Below, piece after piece: positions 54,810 to 63,999 of a stretch of 64,000 bases of DNA. Each line of letters opens with the position of its first letter. Position 1 is the first letter of the stretch. The DNA is from Novosphingobium piscinae (GTDB taxonomy: Bacteria; Pseudomonadota; Alphaproteobacteria; Sphingomonadales; Sphingomonadaceae). Position numbers and translations under genes: made by a program. The stretch is from positions 1 to 64,000 of the forward strand of contig NZ_JACLAX010000005.1 in assembly GCF_014230355.1 (NCBI RefSeq), written 5' to 3'. The notes under the pieces are model-generated. The model had not been told where the DNA came from, made no database searches, and saw only the letters and a list, made by a program, of their open reading frames with translations.

Positions 54810-55888
54810 CGTTCAGCCCCCCGGGATGGGGGTCTGGCGTCGCTCGTACGGCGGCAGCCGACATCATAGCTCGCGAGGTCCCGCGCAAGATCAAGCGGCC
54901 CGGAATACGACTGGCGCACCCCCGCCCGCAGATTGGCAGCCGAGTCCACCAGGGCTCCGGGCACGGCGAAATGCGTAAGCACGAGATGCCGCACGCCCGC
55001 AGCCTGCGCCATCGAGCCAACGTCGGCCGGCTTGAGGTGATGGGCCGAAAGATGCTGCTCCATCTGGTCCATCATCTGCGGGGAAGCATCAGGGCGATGC
55101 TGTCGGATGTCGCTGACGATCCGCTCCAGGTCGATGACCTCGCTCACCAGCATATCGGTCTCGCGGGCCAGCGACGCGACGGCTGGACTCGGGCCGGTAT
55201 CACCGGTGTACGTGATTGACCGCGCTCCGAGCGAAAAGCGCAGGCTCAGCGACTGCGGCGGATCGGCCTCGACCGGACCGGGATGGTCGAAGTGGCTGTT
55301 CGCCGCGACATCGACCTTGAGCCCGCCAAGGGTCAGCGCGCTCCCGCCGCGCAACTCAATCACCGCGACCGACGCAGCCGGTGGCCGGTCCGCCTGACCC
55401 AGTCCGAAGCCGACCCGCGCCTGAGGTTCGAGCGCCGCGACGATGCCATCGACCATTGCCCGGGTTCCGGGCGGGCCATAGATCGTCAGGACGCCGGGAA
55501 ACTGGTTCATCCAGCGCAGACCGATCACGGCCGAGAGCCCGCCCGTGTGATCGTGATGATGGTGGCTGATGAAGACACCGCGGATCGAGCCCAGATTCAA
55601 CCCAGCTCGCGCAAGCTGGTTAGCGGCCCCGTCACCACTGTCGACGAGATAGTATCCACCATCGGCCTCGAGGAGATTGGCAGGTTGGGCCCGCTCGGGC
55701 GTCGCGACAGGACCACCGGCGGTGCCGAGTGTGGTCCAGCGCAAGGCCGGACAAGCGGGGTTCCCCTCCGTCATCGCGGGAGGCGTGATACTGCGGGCAG
55801 CGACAATCGGCACAGAAGCCCCCGACAGCCCCAGCAACACCGGAATTCCGATCAGCGCTCGGCCCAGTCGCCGCGTCATGCCGGCCAC
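54806..55888 (-). CDS. Exported metallo-beta-lactamase-fold hydrolase
   Basis: A 360-residue protein with an N-terminal signal or anchor segment (LIGIPVLLGLSGASVPIVA). It has an MBL core with the zinc motif ISHHHHDHTGG, a later NSHFDHPG, TGDTGPS, and VLTHFAVPG. The substrate (lactone, ester or other) is unknown. It begins five bases after the FAH stop and overlaps the next gene, so it belongs to the ring-cleavage operon. A periplasmic MBL enzyme could open an aglycone lactone or ester before uptake. Confidence 0.8.
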   Translation of the reverse strand: MAGMTRRLGRALIGIPVLLGLSGASVPIVAARSITPPAMTEGNPACPALRWTTLGTAGGPVATPERAQPANLLEADGGYYLVDSGDGAANQLARAGLNLGSIRGVFISHHHHDHTGGLSAVIGLRWMNQFPGVLTIYGPPGTRAMVDGIVAALEPQARVGFGLGQADRPPAASVAVIELRGGSALTLGGLKVDVAANSHFDHPGPVEADPPQSLSLRFSLGARSITYTGDTGPSPAVASLARETDMLVSEVIDLERIVSDIRQHRPDASPQMMDQMEQHLSAHHLKPADVGSMAQAAGVRHLVLTHFAVPGALVDSAANLRAGVRQSYSGPLDLARDLASYDVGCRRTSDARPPSRGAER

Positions 55889-55893
55889 CCGCC

Positions 55894-56727
55894 TCAGGCT
55901 TCGTCGACGATCGGGTTGGCCAGCGTGCCAACCACGCCGATCGACACCTCAACCCGGTCCCCCGCCTTCATGTAGAGCGGCGGCGTGCGCTTGTCGCCGA
56001 CCCCGCCGGGGGTGCCGGTGGCGATCACGTCGCCCGGGGCGAGCTCGGTGAAGGTCGAGCAGTATTCGATCAGGTAGGGAATGTCCCAGATCAGGTCGCT
56101 GATCGGCTGATCCTGCACCAGTTGGCCGTTGAGCCGGGTCTGGACCCGCTGGCTGGCCAGGTCGGGCACCGCATCGGGGGTGACCAGGGTGGGACCGAAG
56201 CCCCCGGTGCCGGGAAAGTTCTTGCCCGGGGTGAACTGGATGTTGTGGCGCTGCCAATCGCGCACCGATCCGTCGTTGAACACGGCATAGCCGGCGACAT
56301 GGGCCATGGCGTCGGCCCGGGCAATGCGACGCCCGCCCTTGCCGATCACCACGGCCAGTTCGCCCTCGTAATCGAAGCGCACGCTCTCGCGCGGGCGCAC
56401 CAGCGGCGCGCCATCGGCCACCAGCGTATCCGCCCAGCGGGTGAACACGGCCGGATGGTCCTTCTGGTCGCGGCCGGTCTCGGCCACATGGGTGGCATAG
56501 TTGAGGCCGATGCACAGGATCTTGCCGGGATCGGGCACCACCGGCAGCAGCCGGACGGCGCTGCGGGCGAAGGTGCCGGTCACGGCCAGCGCGCCGAGAT
56601 CGCCGCCGAGCGCGTCGCGCAGCCGAGCCGGCGCGCCGGGCACGCCCAGATCGTACACGGTCTCGCCGTCGAGCCGGCCGAAGCTGGCGGTGCCATCGGG
56701 GCGGACGAAGCTGATGTAATGGGTCAT
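55894..56727 (-). CDS. Fumarylacetoacetate hydrolase-family enzyme
   Basis: A 277-residue FAH-fold enzyme from ATG 56727 (MTHYISFVRPDG). It has the core GLNYATHVAETG, metal-ligand stretch FDYEGELAVVIGKGG, AVFNDGSVRDWQ, GKNFPGTGGFGP and ATGTPGGVGDKRTPP. These enzymes hydrolyse C-C bonds or decarboxylate ring-cleavage products. GGGAG eight bases before ATG 56727 supports that start. It follows a type I extradiol dioxygenase gene, so the substrate is probably its ring-opened product. An in-frame twin-arginine-like segment lies upstream (56728-56820). Confidence 0.87.
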   Translation of the reverse strand: MTHYISFVRPDGTASFGRLDGETVYDLGVPGAPARLRDALGGDLGALAVTGTFARSAVRLLPVVPDPGKILCIGLNYATHVAETGRDQKDHPAVFTRWADTLVADGAPLVRPRESVRFDYEGELAVVIGKGGRRIARADAMAHVAGYAVFNDGSVRDWQRHNIQFTPGKNFPGTGGFGPTLVTPDAVPDLASQRVQTRLNGQLVQDQPISDLIWDIPYLIEYCSTFTELAPGDVIATGTPGGVGDKRTPPLYMKAGDRVEVSIGVVGTLANPIVDEA

Positions 56728-56819
56728 GGTTCTGGTCTCCCTGCCCTTCGCTGCCCGGAGCGGATCCGTCAGGCCGGCCAGCGCCACCGCGCCGGCCACG
56801 AAGGTGCGTCTGTCAAAGG

Positions 56820-57734
56820 TCAAGCGGGCTCGGCGGCAAGCGGGACCGGCTCCCACTCGCGCCGGAAGCGGAAGCGCTCCTCGGCCACGCGCAGCCCGGC
56901 GAAGTCCTTGTCCGAAACGCCCCACTGGTCGATCCGGTGCTCGGGCCAGGTCCAGTCATCGGGTTCGCCGGTGCGGTAGTCGGCCGGGACCTTCTCCACC
57001 GCGGTGGAGTACTCGATCACCGGGCCGAACGGCGCGATGTAGTAGGCATAGACGTTGTCGCCAGGACCGTGCCGCCCCGGCCCCCAGGCCGGCTGGAAGC
57101 CATGGTCGCGCATCCAGCCGATGCCGCGCATCACCGCGTCAAGATCGTCCATCTCGAAGGCGATGTGGTTGAGACTGGCGAAACCGGCGCGGGCGAAGGC
57201 GGTGGAATGGTGGCTGTCGTTGCAGCGCACGAAGACCATGCCGCGGGTCCGGTCCGAGACGCGGAAGCCCAGCACCTCCTCGACCGCGTGGCCGCTGGCC
57301 TCGGCATCGGCCGAATTGAAGACCACGTGGGTCAGCTTGACCGGCATGACCCGCTTGCTCGCCTTGCTGTAGCCGGCGATCGGCGCGGTGTTGGAGGTTT
57401 CCTCGAGGAAACGCAGCAATTCGCCCTCGGGCAGTTCGACCTCGATGCCGTGCCCGCCGCCGGGATCCTGCGAGACGACCGGACGGGCCGGCCAGCCCTG
57501 CGCCGCCACGCGGGTCTTCAGCCCGGCCAGCTCGTCACCCTCGCAGACGAAGGTGGTCGAGCGGACGAATTCGTCCCCCGGCTGGAAACTGACAAGATAG
57601 GGAAACACGCCCGAGCCGCGCAGATAGTGGGTCGAGCCGCGGACCTCGGCGGAGACCAGCCCCCAGATGTCGACCATGAAGGCCGCGGCGGCAGCCGGAT
57701 CGGGCAGCGACAGTTCGATGCTGCGCAGCTTCAT
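56820..57734 (-). CDS. Type I extradiol ring-cleavage dioxygenase (VOC family)
   Basis: A 304-residue two-module VOC protein. The C-terminal module holds the Fe(II) triad H136 (VKLTHVVF), H190 (SLNHIAFE) and E241 (APFGPVIEYST), plus the conserved His in DSHHSTAF and Tyr in YAYYIAPFG. This matches the 2,3-dihydroxybiphenyl/catechol dioxygenase arrangement. It would open a catechol made by the FAD hydroxylase two genes upstream. The start overlaps the GlcG gene stop by four bases. Confidence 0.88.
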   Translation of the reverse strand: MKLRSIELSLPDPAAAAAFMVDIWGLVSAEVRGSTHYLRGSGVFPYLVSFQPGDEFVRSTTFVCEGDELAGLKTRVAAQGWPARPVVSQDPGGGHGIEVELPEGELLRFLEETSNTAPIAGYSKASKRVMPVKLTHVVFNSADAEASGHAVEEVLGFRVSDRTRGMVFVRCNDSHHSTAFARAGFASLNHIAFEMDDLDAVMRGIGWMRDHGFQPAWGPGRHGPGDNVYAYYIAPFGPVIEYSTAVEKVPADYRTGEPDDWTWPEHRIDQWGVSDKDFAGLRVAEERFRFRREWEPVPLAAEPA

Positions 57735-58162
57735 GCCGCCTGCTCCCCCAGCCCGGCGGCACGGATCCCGGCCAGCGCGCAGTCCTCGTCACAATCCCCG
57801 GTATCGCCGCTCACCCCCACGGCCCCGATCACCGCGCCTGCGGCGTCACGCACCAGCACGCCGCCCGGCGAATAGGCGATCCGGCCGCCGAGGGTCACGG
57901 CAACGGCCTGGAAGAACGCGGCGTTGTTGGCGGCGCGCTGGGCCAGGACGCGGGTGTCGGCGCCCATGCCGAGCGCGCCGGTGGCCTTGGCCGTGGCGAT
58001 CTCGTGACGGAAGAAGGTGGCGCCGTCCTCGCGCGCCAGCGCCACCGGATGGGCGCCGGCATCGAGCACCACGATCGCGAGCGGCTGGGCCGCCCGGCTC
58101 CGCGCCGCGGCCAGCGCCCCGACGATAATCGCTTGGGCCTGGGCCAGTGTCAGGGTGGTCAT
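57731..58162 (-). CDS. GlcG/HbpS family protein (DUF336)
   Basis: A 143-residue protein: LAQAQAIIVGALAAARSRAAQPLAIVVLDAGAHPVALAREDGA, then GGVLVRDAAGAVIGAVGVSGDTGDCDEDCALAGI. The family binds haem or small ligands and often accompanies oxidative catabolism genes without a known step. It overlaps both neighbours by four bases (ATGA), placing it firmly in the operon. Confidence 0.88.
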   Translation of the reverse strand: MTTLTLAQAQAIIVGALAAARSRAAQPLAIVVLDAGAHPVALAREDGATFFRHEIATAKATGALGMGADTRVLAQRAANNAAFFQAVAVTLGGRIAYSPGGVLVRDAAGAVIGAVGVSGDTGDCDEDCALAGIRAAGLGEQAA

Positions 58163-59676
58163 GCTGCCATCTCCGCAGGTTGGGTCAGCGCCGCGGCGCG
58201 GGCGGCGAGCAGCTCGCCGGGCGCGCCCGTGCCGAACACGTAATGATCGGGCCGGACCAGCACCGCGGCCACATTGCGCTCGGCCAGCCAGGTCCGCACG
58301 GCCCCGCCATCAGGCAGGTCATCGGCCGTGAAAAGGCCAACCCCCGCCGCGACCGGTCCGTCCGGCAGGGTTGAGGCGAACAGACGCCAGCCCTGTCCGG
58401 TCAGATCGTCGAGCCGGCGGCCATCGGCCAGCAGCGGCTGGATGAAGCGCTCGCCCGCGCCCGGACCACCCGGCAGGACCACCCCGCGGGCGATCGCCGG
58501 GATCAGGTCCGCAGCGGTCTCGCCGGCGCGCTCGGCAGCGCGGGCGCGGATCTCGGCATCGCGCGCGGCCGCCTTGGCCGGGTCGAGCTCGCAGATGTAG
58601 CGGCCCGCCGCCACTGCCGCGCCGATCACCCCGCGCACGTGCGGATCGCGTTCGGGCTGGTAGGTTTCGAGCAGGCTGGCCGGAGCGCCCTCGCGCACCA
58701 CCGCAGCAAGCTTCCAGGCCAGGTTCGCCGCATCGCGAAAGCCATGGCACATGCCCTGCCCGAAGAACGGCGGGGTCTGGTGCGCGGCATCACCCGCGAG
58801 GAACACCCGCCCGACCTGCCACTGCTCGGCGACGAGGCCATGGAACCGGTAGGTGGCGGCGCGGACGATGCGGTGGGGTACGTCCTTCATCCAGGCGCCG
58901 ACCAGCTCGCCGACCTTGGCCGGCTGCATCATCTCGGCGTCATCCTCGTGCGGCAGCAGCATGAATTCCCAGCGGCGGTGATTGCCGCGTCCGGGGACCA
59001 CCGTGGCGGGCCGCGCCGGATCGCACATCATCACCGACAGGCGCTGCAGATCGGCGCCCGCAGGGACGCCGGTGAGCGGTGGGAAGGACACCGGCCCCTC
59101 AACCTCGGCGTCGACCACCAGCCAGGGCTCCTCGAACTGCAGGTCGTCGAGCGCCACGCCGAGCGCCTTGCGCACCGGGCTGCGCGAACCGTCGGCAGCG
59201 ATCAGCCAGCGCCCCGCCGCGGTGCGGGGCGCACCATCGACCAGATAGTGCACCGTGACGGTCTCGCCGTCCTGCTCGAGCGCGGCGAACTCGGCACCGA
59301 GTTCCAGGGCCACCGTGTCAAGTCCGGCCATCCCCGCGCGCAGATGCGTTTCGAGTTCAGGCTGGTAGAAGAACCAGTCGTTGGCCCAGCCGAACGGCTT
59401 GGGCTTGCCGACCGTCCCCATGTAGCGGATCACGCCATGATCGGCGCCGATGTGCAGATGGCCGTCCGCCGCGATCATGTCAGGCAAGACCCGGTCGATC
59501 ACCCCTGCTCCCTGGAACAGCCGCATCATCTCGTGATCGAGGTGCACCGCGCGCGGCAGCGGGTAATGCTCCAGCTCCTTCTCGAGGACCAGCACGGACA
59601 GGCCTTCGCGGCCCAGCAGATTGGCTGCGAGCGCGCCGACCGGACCGCATCCGACAATCACGACATCGTAGACCAT
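58159..59676 (-). CDS. FAD-dependent aromatic hydroxylase (MhpA-like)
   Basis: A 505-residue group A flavin monooxygenase: DVVIVGCGPVGALAANLLGREGLSVLVLEKE, LPRAVHLDHEMMRLF, the DG-type ADGSRSPVRKALG, and GDAAHQTPPFFGQGMCHGFRDAANLAWKL, plus a thioredoxin-like C-terminal domain. The pattern is that of 3-(3-hydroxyphenyl)propionate and resorcinol-type hydroxylases; FdeE of naringenin degradation may be comparable. It would add a hydroxyl ortho to a phenol so that the dioxygenase two genes later can cleave the ring. ATG 59676 is chosen at the flavin motif, one base after the amidohydrolase stop. Confidence 0.88.
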   Translation of the reverse strand: MVYDVVIVGCGPVGALAANLLGREGLSVLVLEKELEHYPLPRAVHLDHEMMRLFQGAGVIDRVLPDMIAADGHLHIGADHGVIRYMGTVGKPKPFGWANDWFFYQPELETHLRAGMAGLDTVALELGAEFAALEQDGETVTVHYLVDGAPRTAAGRWLIAADGSRSPVRKALGVALDDLQFEEPWLVVDAEVEGPVSFPPLTGVPAGADLQRLSVMMCDPARPATVVPGRGNHRRWEFMLLPHEDDAEMMQPAKVGELVGAWMKDVPHRIVRAATYRFHGLVAEQWQVGRVFLAGDAAHQTPPFFGQGMCHGFRDAANLAWKLAAVVREGAPASLLETYQPERDPHVRGVIGAAVAAGRYICELDPAKAAARDAEIRARAAERAGETAADLIPAIARGVVLPGGPGAGERFIQPLLADGRRLDDLTGQGWRLFASTLPDGPVAAGVGLFTADDLPDGGAVRTWLAERNVAAVLVRPDHYVFGTGAPGELLAARAAALTQPAEMAA

Positions 59677-59677
59677 C

Positions 59678-60907
59678 TCAGGCCGCCACCGCCTCGGGCG
59701 CCTTGTACAGCGCGCCATCCTTCATGATCATCGCGAGCCGCTCCTTGTCCTGGAGGATCGCGACATCGGTGGTGGGATCGCCATCGACCAGCAGCAGGTC
59801 GGCCAGCCAACCCTCGCGCACCAGCCCGACCTCGAGCCCCATCAGCTCACCGCCCAGCCGGGTCGCCGCAACCAGCGCTTCGACCGGGGTATAGCCGAAA
59901 TGCTCGACGAAGATCTGCAGGTCGCGCGCATTGCGGCCGATCGGGTTGAAGGGAAAGCCATAGTCGCCACCGATGCAGATGCGCACTCCGCGGGCCTTGA
60001 GCGCGGGGACAAGCTTCGCCTCGAGCGCCATGCGCTCGGCGGCGCTGGCCTTCATCGCGCTCATGTCGATATGCGGCGGCGGGCTGGCCTCGAGCGCGGC
60101 GATCGAAACCCCGGGCGACGGCGCGTAGAACGTGGCATCCTTGGCCGCCACCATCGCATCGGCTGCCGCAGCATCGGCATAGGAAGCGTGGTAGATGATC
60201 CGGGCGCCGGCATTCAGCGCCAGTTCGATCGCCTTGGGGTAATAGGCGTGGCAGGCGATCCACAGCCCCAGCTCGCGCGCGGCCCGGCCGGCCTCAGCCA
60301 TCTCCTCGTCGGTGTAGAGCACGTGCTGCGCGGTGCCGGGCTTGAGCGCGTCCTCGCCCGAGACCACCAGCTTGACCGAACCGATCCCCTGCGCCTGGCA
60401 ATAGTCCATGAAGGCCCGCATCGCCGCCGGTCCACGGCCGTTGAACACGTCGCCGGTGTCGACACCCTCGGCGCCCTCGGGGCTGCGCTCGAGCGTCGAA
60501 GGAACCAGCCGCGGCCCGGGCGTCTCGCCGGCGGCGATGGCGCGGGCCAACTCGGGCTCGATACCGTCGCCAAGGGCTCCGGCCGAATAGGCGCTGGTGA
60601 AGCCGTGGTCGAGCAGGACCCGGGCATTGCGCCAGGCGGCAACCTTGAGCTCGTCAGGCGGCAGGATGAACTGGTGGTAGATCTTCTCGACCGAGGAGCC
60701 CCAGGTGAGATGGGCATGGGCCTCGACCAGCCCCGGCATCAGCGTGCGGCCGGCGGCGTCGATCTCGGCGTCGGCTGTCACCTCGGCCAAAGCATCGCTG
60801 CCATAGGCGACCCGGGCGATACGGTGCCCCTCGACCAGCACGGCCCCCGCCCGCAGCGGGGCCCCGGTCCCGTCAAAGATCATGGCGTTGCGGATCACGC
60901 GGCGCAT
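59678..60907 (-). CDS. Amidohydrolase-family protein
   Basis: A 409-residue imidazolonepropionase-like amidohydrolase: N-terminal beta domain, metal HxH in GLVEAHAHLTWG, a carboxylated-Lys candidate in SVKLVVSG, later His residues in ACHAYYPKAI and IIYHASYAD, and the terminal Asp in CIGGDYGFPF. It may open a lactam, lactone or amide, or decarboxylate an acid. It is the first gene of the hydroxylase/dioxygenase operon, about 100 bp downstream of the LysR gene. Confidence 0.83.
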   Translation of the reverse strand: MRRVIRNAMIFDGTGAPLRAGAVLVEGHRIARVAYGSDALAEVTADAEIDAAGRTLMPGLVEAHAHLTWGSSVEKIYHQFILPPDELKVAAWRNARVLLDHGFTSAYSAGALGDGIEPELARAIAAGETPGPRLVPSTLERSPEGAEGVDTGDVFNGRGPAAMRAFMDYCQAQGIGSVKLVVSGEDALKPGTAQHVLYTDEEMAEAGRAARELGLWIACHAYYPKAIELALNAGARIIYHASYADAAAADAMVAAKDATFYAPSPGVSIAALEASPPPHIDMSAMKASAAERMALEAKLVPALKARGVRICIGGDYGFPFNPIGRNARDLQIFVEHFGYTPVEALVAATRLGGELMGLEVGLVREGWLADLLLVDGDPTTDVAILQDKERLAMIMKDGALYKAPEAVAA

Positions 60908-61009
60908 TTCGGCTCTCCTCTACCCGGCCCTGCCTTGGCCTGGCCCCTGCTCTGCGCAATTTTGATCGAAAAGAAAAATATGGTCTTTCTATGCGAGCAT
61001 AGCGGAACA

Positions 61010-61900
61010 CTATGGATCGATCGCCAGTTCGGCCAGGAGCCGGCGCGCGAGCGCCGACAGGGTGCGCCCCCCGTGGCGCCGCACGCCGATGCTGCGCGGC
61101 ATGCCCGCATCGTCGAGCACGATCGCGCGCAGCACGCCCACCGACAGTTCGGCCGAGGCGACCTCGCGCGGGAGGATGGTGACCCGCGATCCCATGCGGA
61201 CGATCGCCTTGGTGGTGAGCAGCGAATCGCAGCGCACCACGTTGCGCGGGCTGGGCAGACCGCTGGCGAGGAACAGGGCATCGACCTGGCGACGGAACGC
61301 GCCCTGCGCCTCGGGCAGGACCCAGTGCAGGTCGATCGCGTCGCGCAGCGCCATCCGCTCGGGCAGGTGATCCTGCGCCGGCCCGACGATCAGCGCAAAG
61401 GGATCGCGCGAAAAGGTCGTCTCGATCAGACCCTCGGCGGGTTCGTCGATCTCGGTGGTGACGAAGGCCAGTTCGATGTCGCCTGCCAGCAGCATGGCAT
61501 TGAGCGCGGCGTCGGCCCGTTCGATGACATTGAGCGAGAGCGCCAGCCCGGCCTCGTCAAGCGCCGTGAGCACGCGCGGCAGCAGGCTGACCAGCGCGCC
61601 CGGCGTACCCCCCACCCGCAACGGCCCCATGATCCCGGTGCGGGCGCTGTCGACCTCGGCCTCGGCATCGCGCAACAGATGGAACAGCGCCTCGGCACGC
61701 AGGCGGAGCGCCTCGCCCTCGGTGGTCAGCACGATCCCGCTGCGCGAGCGTTCGAACAGGCGCACGCCCAGCCGGGCCTCGAGCGCGGCGATCGCACTCG
61801 ACACCGAGGGCTGCGAGAGGTTGAGCGCCCGCGCCGCGCCACTGATCGTGCCGGCCTCGCAGACCCGATGAAACGTCAGCAGCGCGCGGGGATCGATCAT
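61010..61900 (-). CDS. LysR-family regulator of the ring-cleavage operon
   Basis: A 296-residue LTTR with HTH LLTFHRVCEAGTISGAARALNLSQPSVSSAIAALEARLGVRLFERS and a normal effector domain. The start overlaps the GH106 stop by four bases (ATGA). The downstream amidohydrolase-hydroxylase-dioxygenase genes run in the same direction after an AT-richer 102-bp gap that could hold its target promoter. Confidence 0.88.
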   Translation of the reverse strand: MIDPRALLTFHRVCEAGTISGAARALNLSQPSVSSAIAALEARLGVRLFERSRSGIVLTTEGEALRLRAEALFHLLRDAEAEVDSARTGIMGPLRVGGTPGALVSLLPRVLTALDEAGLALSLNVIERADAALNAMLLAGDIELAFVTTEIDEPAEGLIETTFSRDPFALIVGPAQDHLPERMALRDAIDLHWVLPEAQGAFRRQVDALFLASGLPSPRNVVRCDSLLTTKAIVRMGSRVTILPREVASAELSVGVLRAIVLDDAGMPRSIGVRRHGGRTLSALARRLLAELAIDP

Positions 61901-63999
61901 CGGGTCGTTATTGCGGCCTTGGCGGGTTCAAGCAACCGCACCGGCCCGATCAGGCCGGCTGGCCGCAGCGGCGCGTCGGCACGGTAAGTCGGCATGGCCG
62001 TCCAGGTCAGCGGCTTGGCCCCCGGCTGCGCATCGCCGACCAGCCGGTTGACCCAGGTGTTGGCAACCTCGATCTCCAGCCGGTTGACCCCGCTGCGGAC
62101 GGCAGCCGCGATATCGAGCCGGTAGGGCGCATGCCAGGCCGTGCCGACCTCGACACCGTTGACCCGCACCCGCGCCAGATCGCCCACCGCGCCCAGATCC
62201 AGCCACAGCGGCGTCCCGGCGCGCCGCCCGCGCGGCAGGGAGAAGTTGCGGGTATAGGTCGCCACCCCGGAGAAGTACTTCACCCCGGGATCGGCATGGG
62301 TGTCGAGCGCGGCGAGCCTCGGGAGCGCAATGGTCGCGGGGGCGCCGCGGCCAGGCTGGAAGGCCACCGTCCAGCCCTCGTCCAGCGCGGCGAGCGGCTG
62401 CTCGGTGACGGCCGGCAGGGCCACGGCATCGCGCCGGGCGGGGTCGCGGAACACGACGAAGACCGCCTCCTCGCCGCGCAGGCTGAGCGGGACGATCGTC
62501 TCGCCGCCGACGATCCGGTAGCTTAGCGGCTCGCGCGCGCCGGTTTCGGCGTGCCACAGTTCGGGCACCCGCCCGGTGACGCGGAAGCGGGCCTCGATCG
62601 TCTCGGCGGCCTCGCCCTGGTTGACCAGGAAATAGACATGGCCATCGCCCTCGCGCCGGTGGACGAAGGGGATGGCCGCCGCTGCACTGCCCCCGGTGAA
62701 GCTGAAGTCCGCTGCCAGGCCGATCTCCCGCAGCGCCGCTTCGGCATCACGGGTGGCGAGGACCTGGCCCTTCCCGACGGCGGTCCGGCCCGATCCGCCA
62801 GCAGGCCAGAGCCGGGCGACGAGCGCGGCGAAGGCGGCATCGTCCCCGGCGCGGCTCGGGTCGGCGACCGGCGGCAGACCAATCACCGTCGCGCCGCCCT
62901 CGACCAGCGCGGCCAGCCGTTGCAGCGCGGCCAGCGTCATGTAGCGACTGGTCCCGCCCAGATAGAGCGCGCGGTACCGGGCGCCCGAGGGGGCCACCAG
63001 ATCGGCGCCGTCGTTGCCCAGCAGCCCGGTCAGCGCATCGAAGTTGACGAAGTCATAGGCATAGGCCCGCGGCGCATCGGCCACCGGGCGATCGCCGTAG
63101 AGCCCGGTCAGCGGGGCTTCCTCGCCATGGAAATAGGCCAGATCGGCATGGTTGCGGCCCCACTGCAGCAGCAGCGACGAGCGGGCGATATAGTCGACCC
63201 ACGGCCTCGCCAGCTCGGCCCAGCTTTCCTGCCGGTTGAAGTGCTGGCCGAAGATGAACAGCGACAGGCCGGGCTGCTTGTCGTCCACCGGGACGTGAAC
63301 CGAGGTGTGGATCACCGGGCGGTTCACCCCGGTAACGAACTCGAGATCGATGAAACGCTTGAGGTCCTTGGGCGCGAAGGCCCAAGGCGCCATCGCCGCG
63401 GTCATGGATTCGGCGGCCACCAGGTTCTGGCCATACAGATGGGCGACCGAAGCGGCGCCCTTCATGTCGGCAATCAGCGTCTGGCGCGGACCCTCGGCGC
63501 GGTCGAAGGTCCACAGCGCGGCCATCGGCACGTCGGCGTGGCGGCGCATCGCCATGTCGTCGCCCAGCATCGGCCGATGGTCCTCGAGCGCCTCGCCATA
63601 GACGATCAGCCCGTTCTCGTGCGCCACCTGGGCGACCGTGCCGTAATGCTCGCTGGCCAGCAGGTCGGCCAGGGTCCGGCGATAGTCGTAGAGGAAGCGG
63701 TCGGTCTCTGCCCGCGAGCCGATCAGCGTGCCGGTCAGCGCCGGCAGCCAGGGACGCGGATCATAGCCGCGCAGTTTGCGGAACTGCTCGATCAGGCGCG
63801 GCGTCCAGTTGGCCTCGCCCACCTCGATCGAGTCGGTCAGCAGCGCGCGCACGCCGCGCTGGCCGATCAGCTCGGGCCCGGCGGCATCACGGTACATGCC
63901 GAGATAGTGCTCCAGATACCCACGCACCGCCGCGCCGTCGTACTTGTCCACCTCCAGCCCGGTCGCCTCGGGCGTGGCCGGATGGTTGGTCGTGCCGAG
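61897..63999 (-). CDS. GH106 alpha-L-rhamnosidase, C-terminal part (5' end outside window)
   Basis: About 700 residues are present; the frame continues through the window edge (GTTNHPATPEATGLEVDKYDG), a stretch typical of the GH106 catalytic region. It then contains LLTDSIEVGEANWTPRLIEQFRKLRGYDPRPWLPALTG, GEALEDHRPMLGDDMAMRRHADVPMAALW, a galactose-binding-like C-terminal domain (KYFSGVATYTRNFSLP...WLDLGAVGDLARVRVNG) and a closing GLIGPVRL. Novosphingobium GH106 enzymes remove L-rhamnose from flavonoid glycosides such as naringin and rutin. Translational coupling to the LysR gene places it at the head of the ring-cleavage gene train. Confidence 0.88.
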   Translation of the reverse strand, partial: LGTTNHPATPEATGLEVDKYDGAAVRGYLEHYLGMYRDAAGPELIGQRGVRALLTDSIEVGEANWTPRLIEQFRKLRGYDPRPWLPALTGTLIGSRAETDRFLYDYRRTLADLLASEHYGTVAQVAHENGLIVYGEALEDHRPMLGDDMAMRRHADVPMAALWTFDRAEGPRQTLIADMKGAASVAHLYGQNLVAAESMTAAMAPWAFAPKDLKRFIDLEFVTGVNRPVIHTSVHVPVDDKQPGLSLFIFGQHFNRQESWAELARPWVDYIARSSLLLQWGRNHADLAYFHGEEAPLTGLYGDRPVADAPRAYAYDFVNFDALTGLLGNDGADLVAPSGARYRALYLGGTSRYMTLAALQRLAALVEGGATVIGLPPVADPSRAGDDAAFAALVARLWPAGGSGRTAVGKGQVLATRDAEAALREIGLAADFSFTGGSAAAAIPFVHRREGDGHVYFLVNQGEAAETIEARFRVTGRVPELWHAETGAREPLSYRIVGGETIVPLSLRGEEAVFVVFRDPARRDAVALPAVTEQPLAALDEGWTVAFQPGRGAPATIALPRLAALDTHADPGVKYFSGVATYTRNFSLPRGRRAGTPLWLDLGAVGDLARVRVNGVEVGTAWHAPYRLDIAAAVRSGVNRLEIEVANTWVNRLVGDAQPGAKPLTWTAMPTYRADAPLRPAGLIGPVRLLEPAKAAITTR

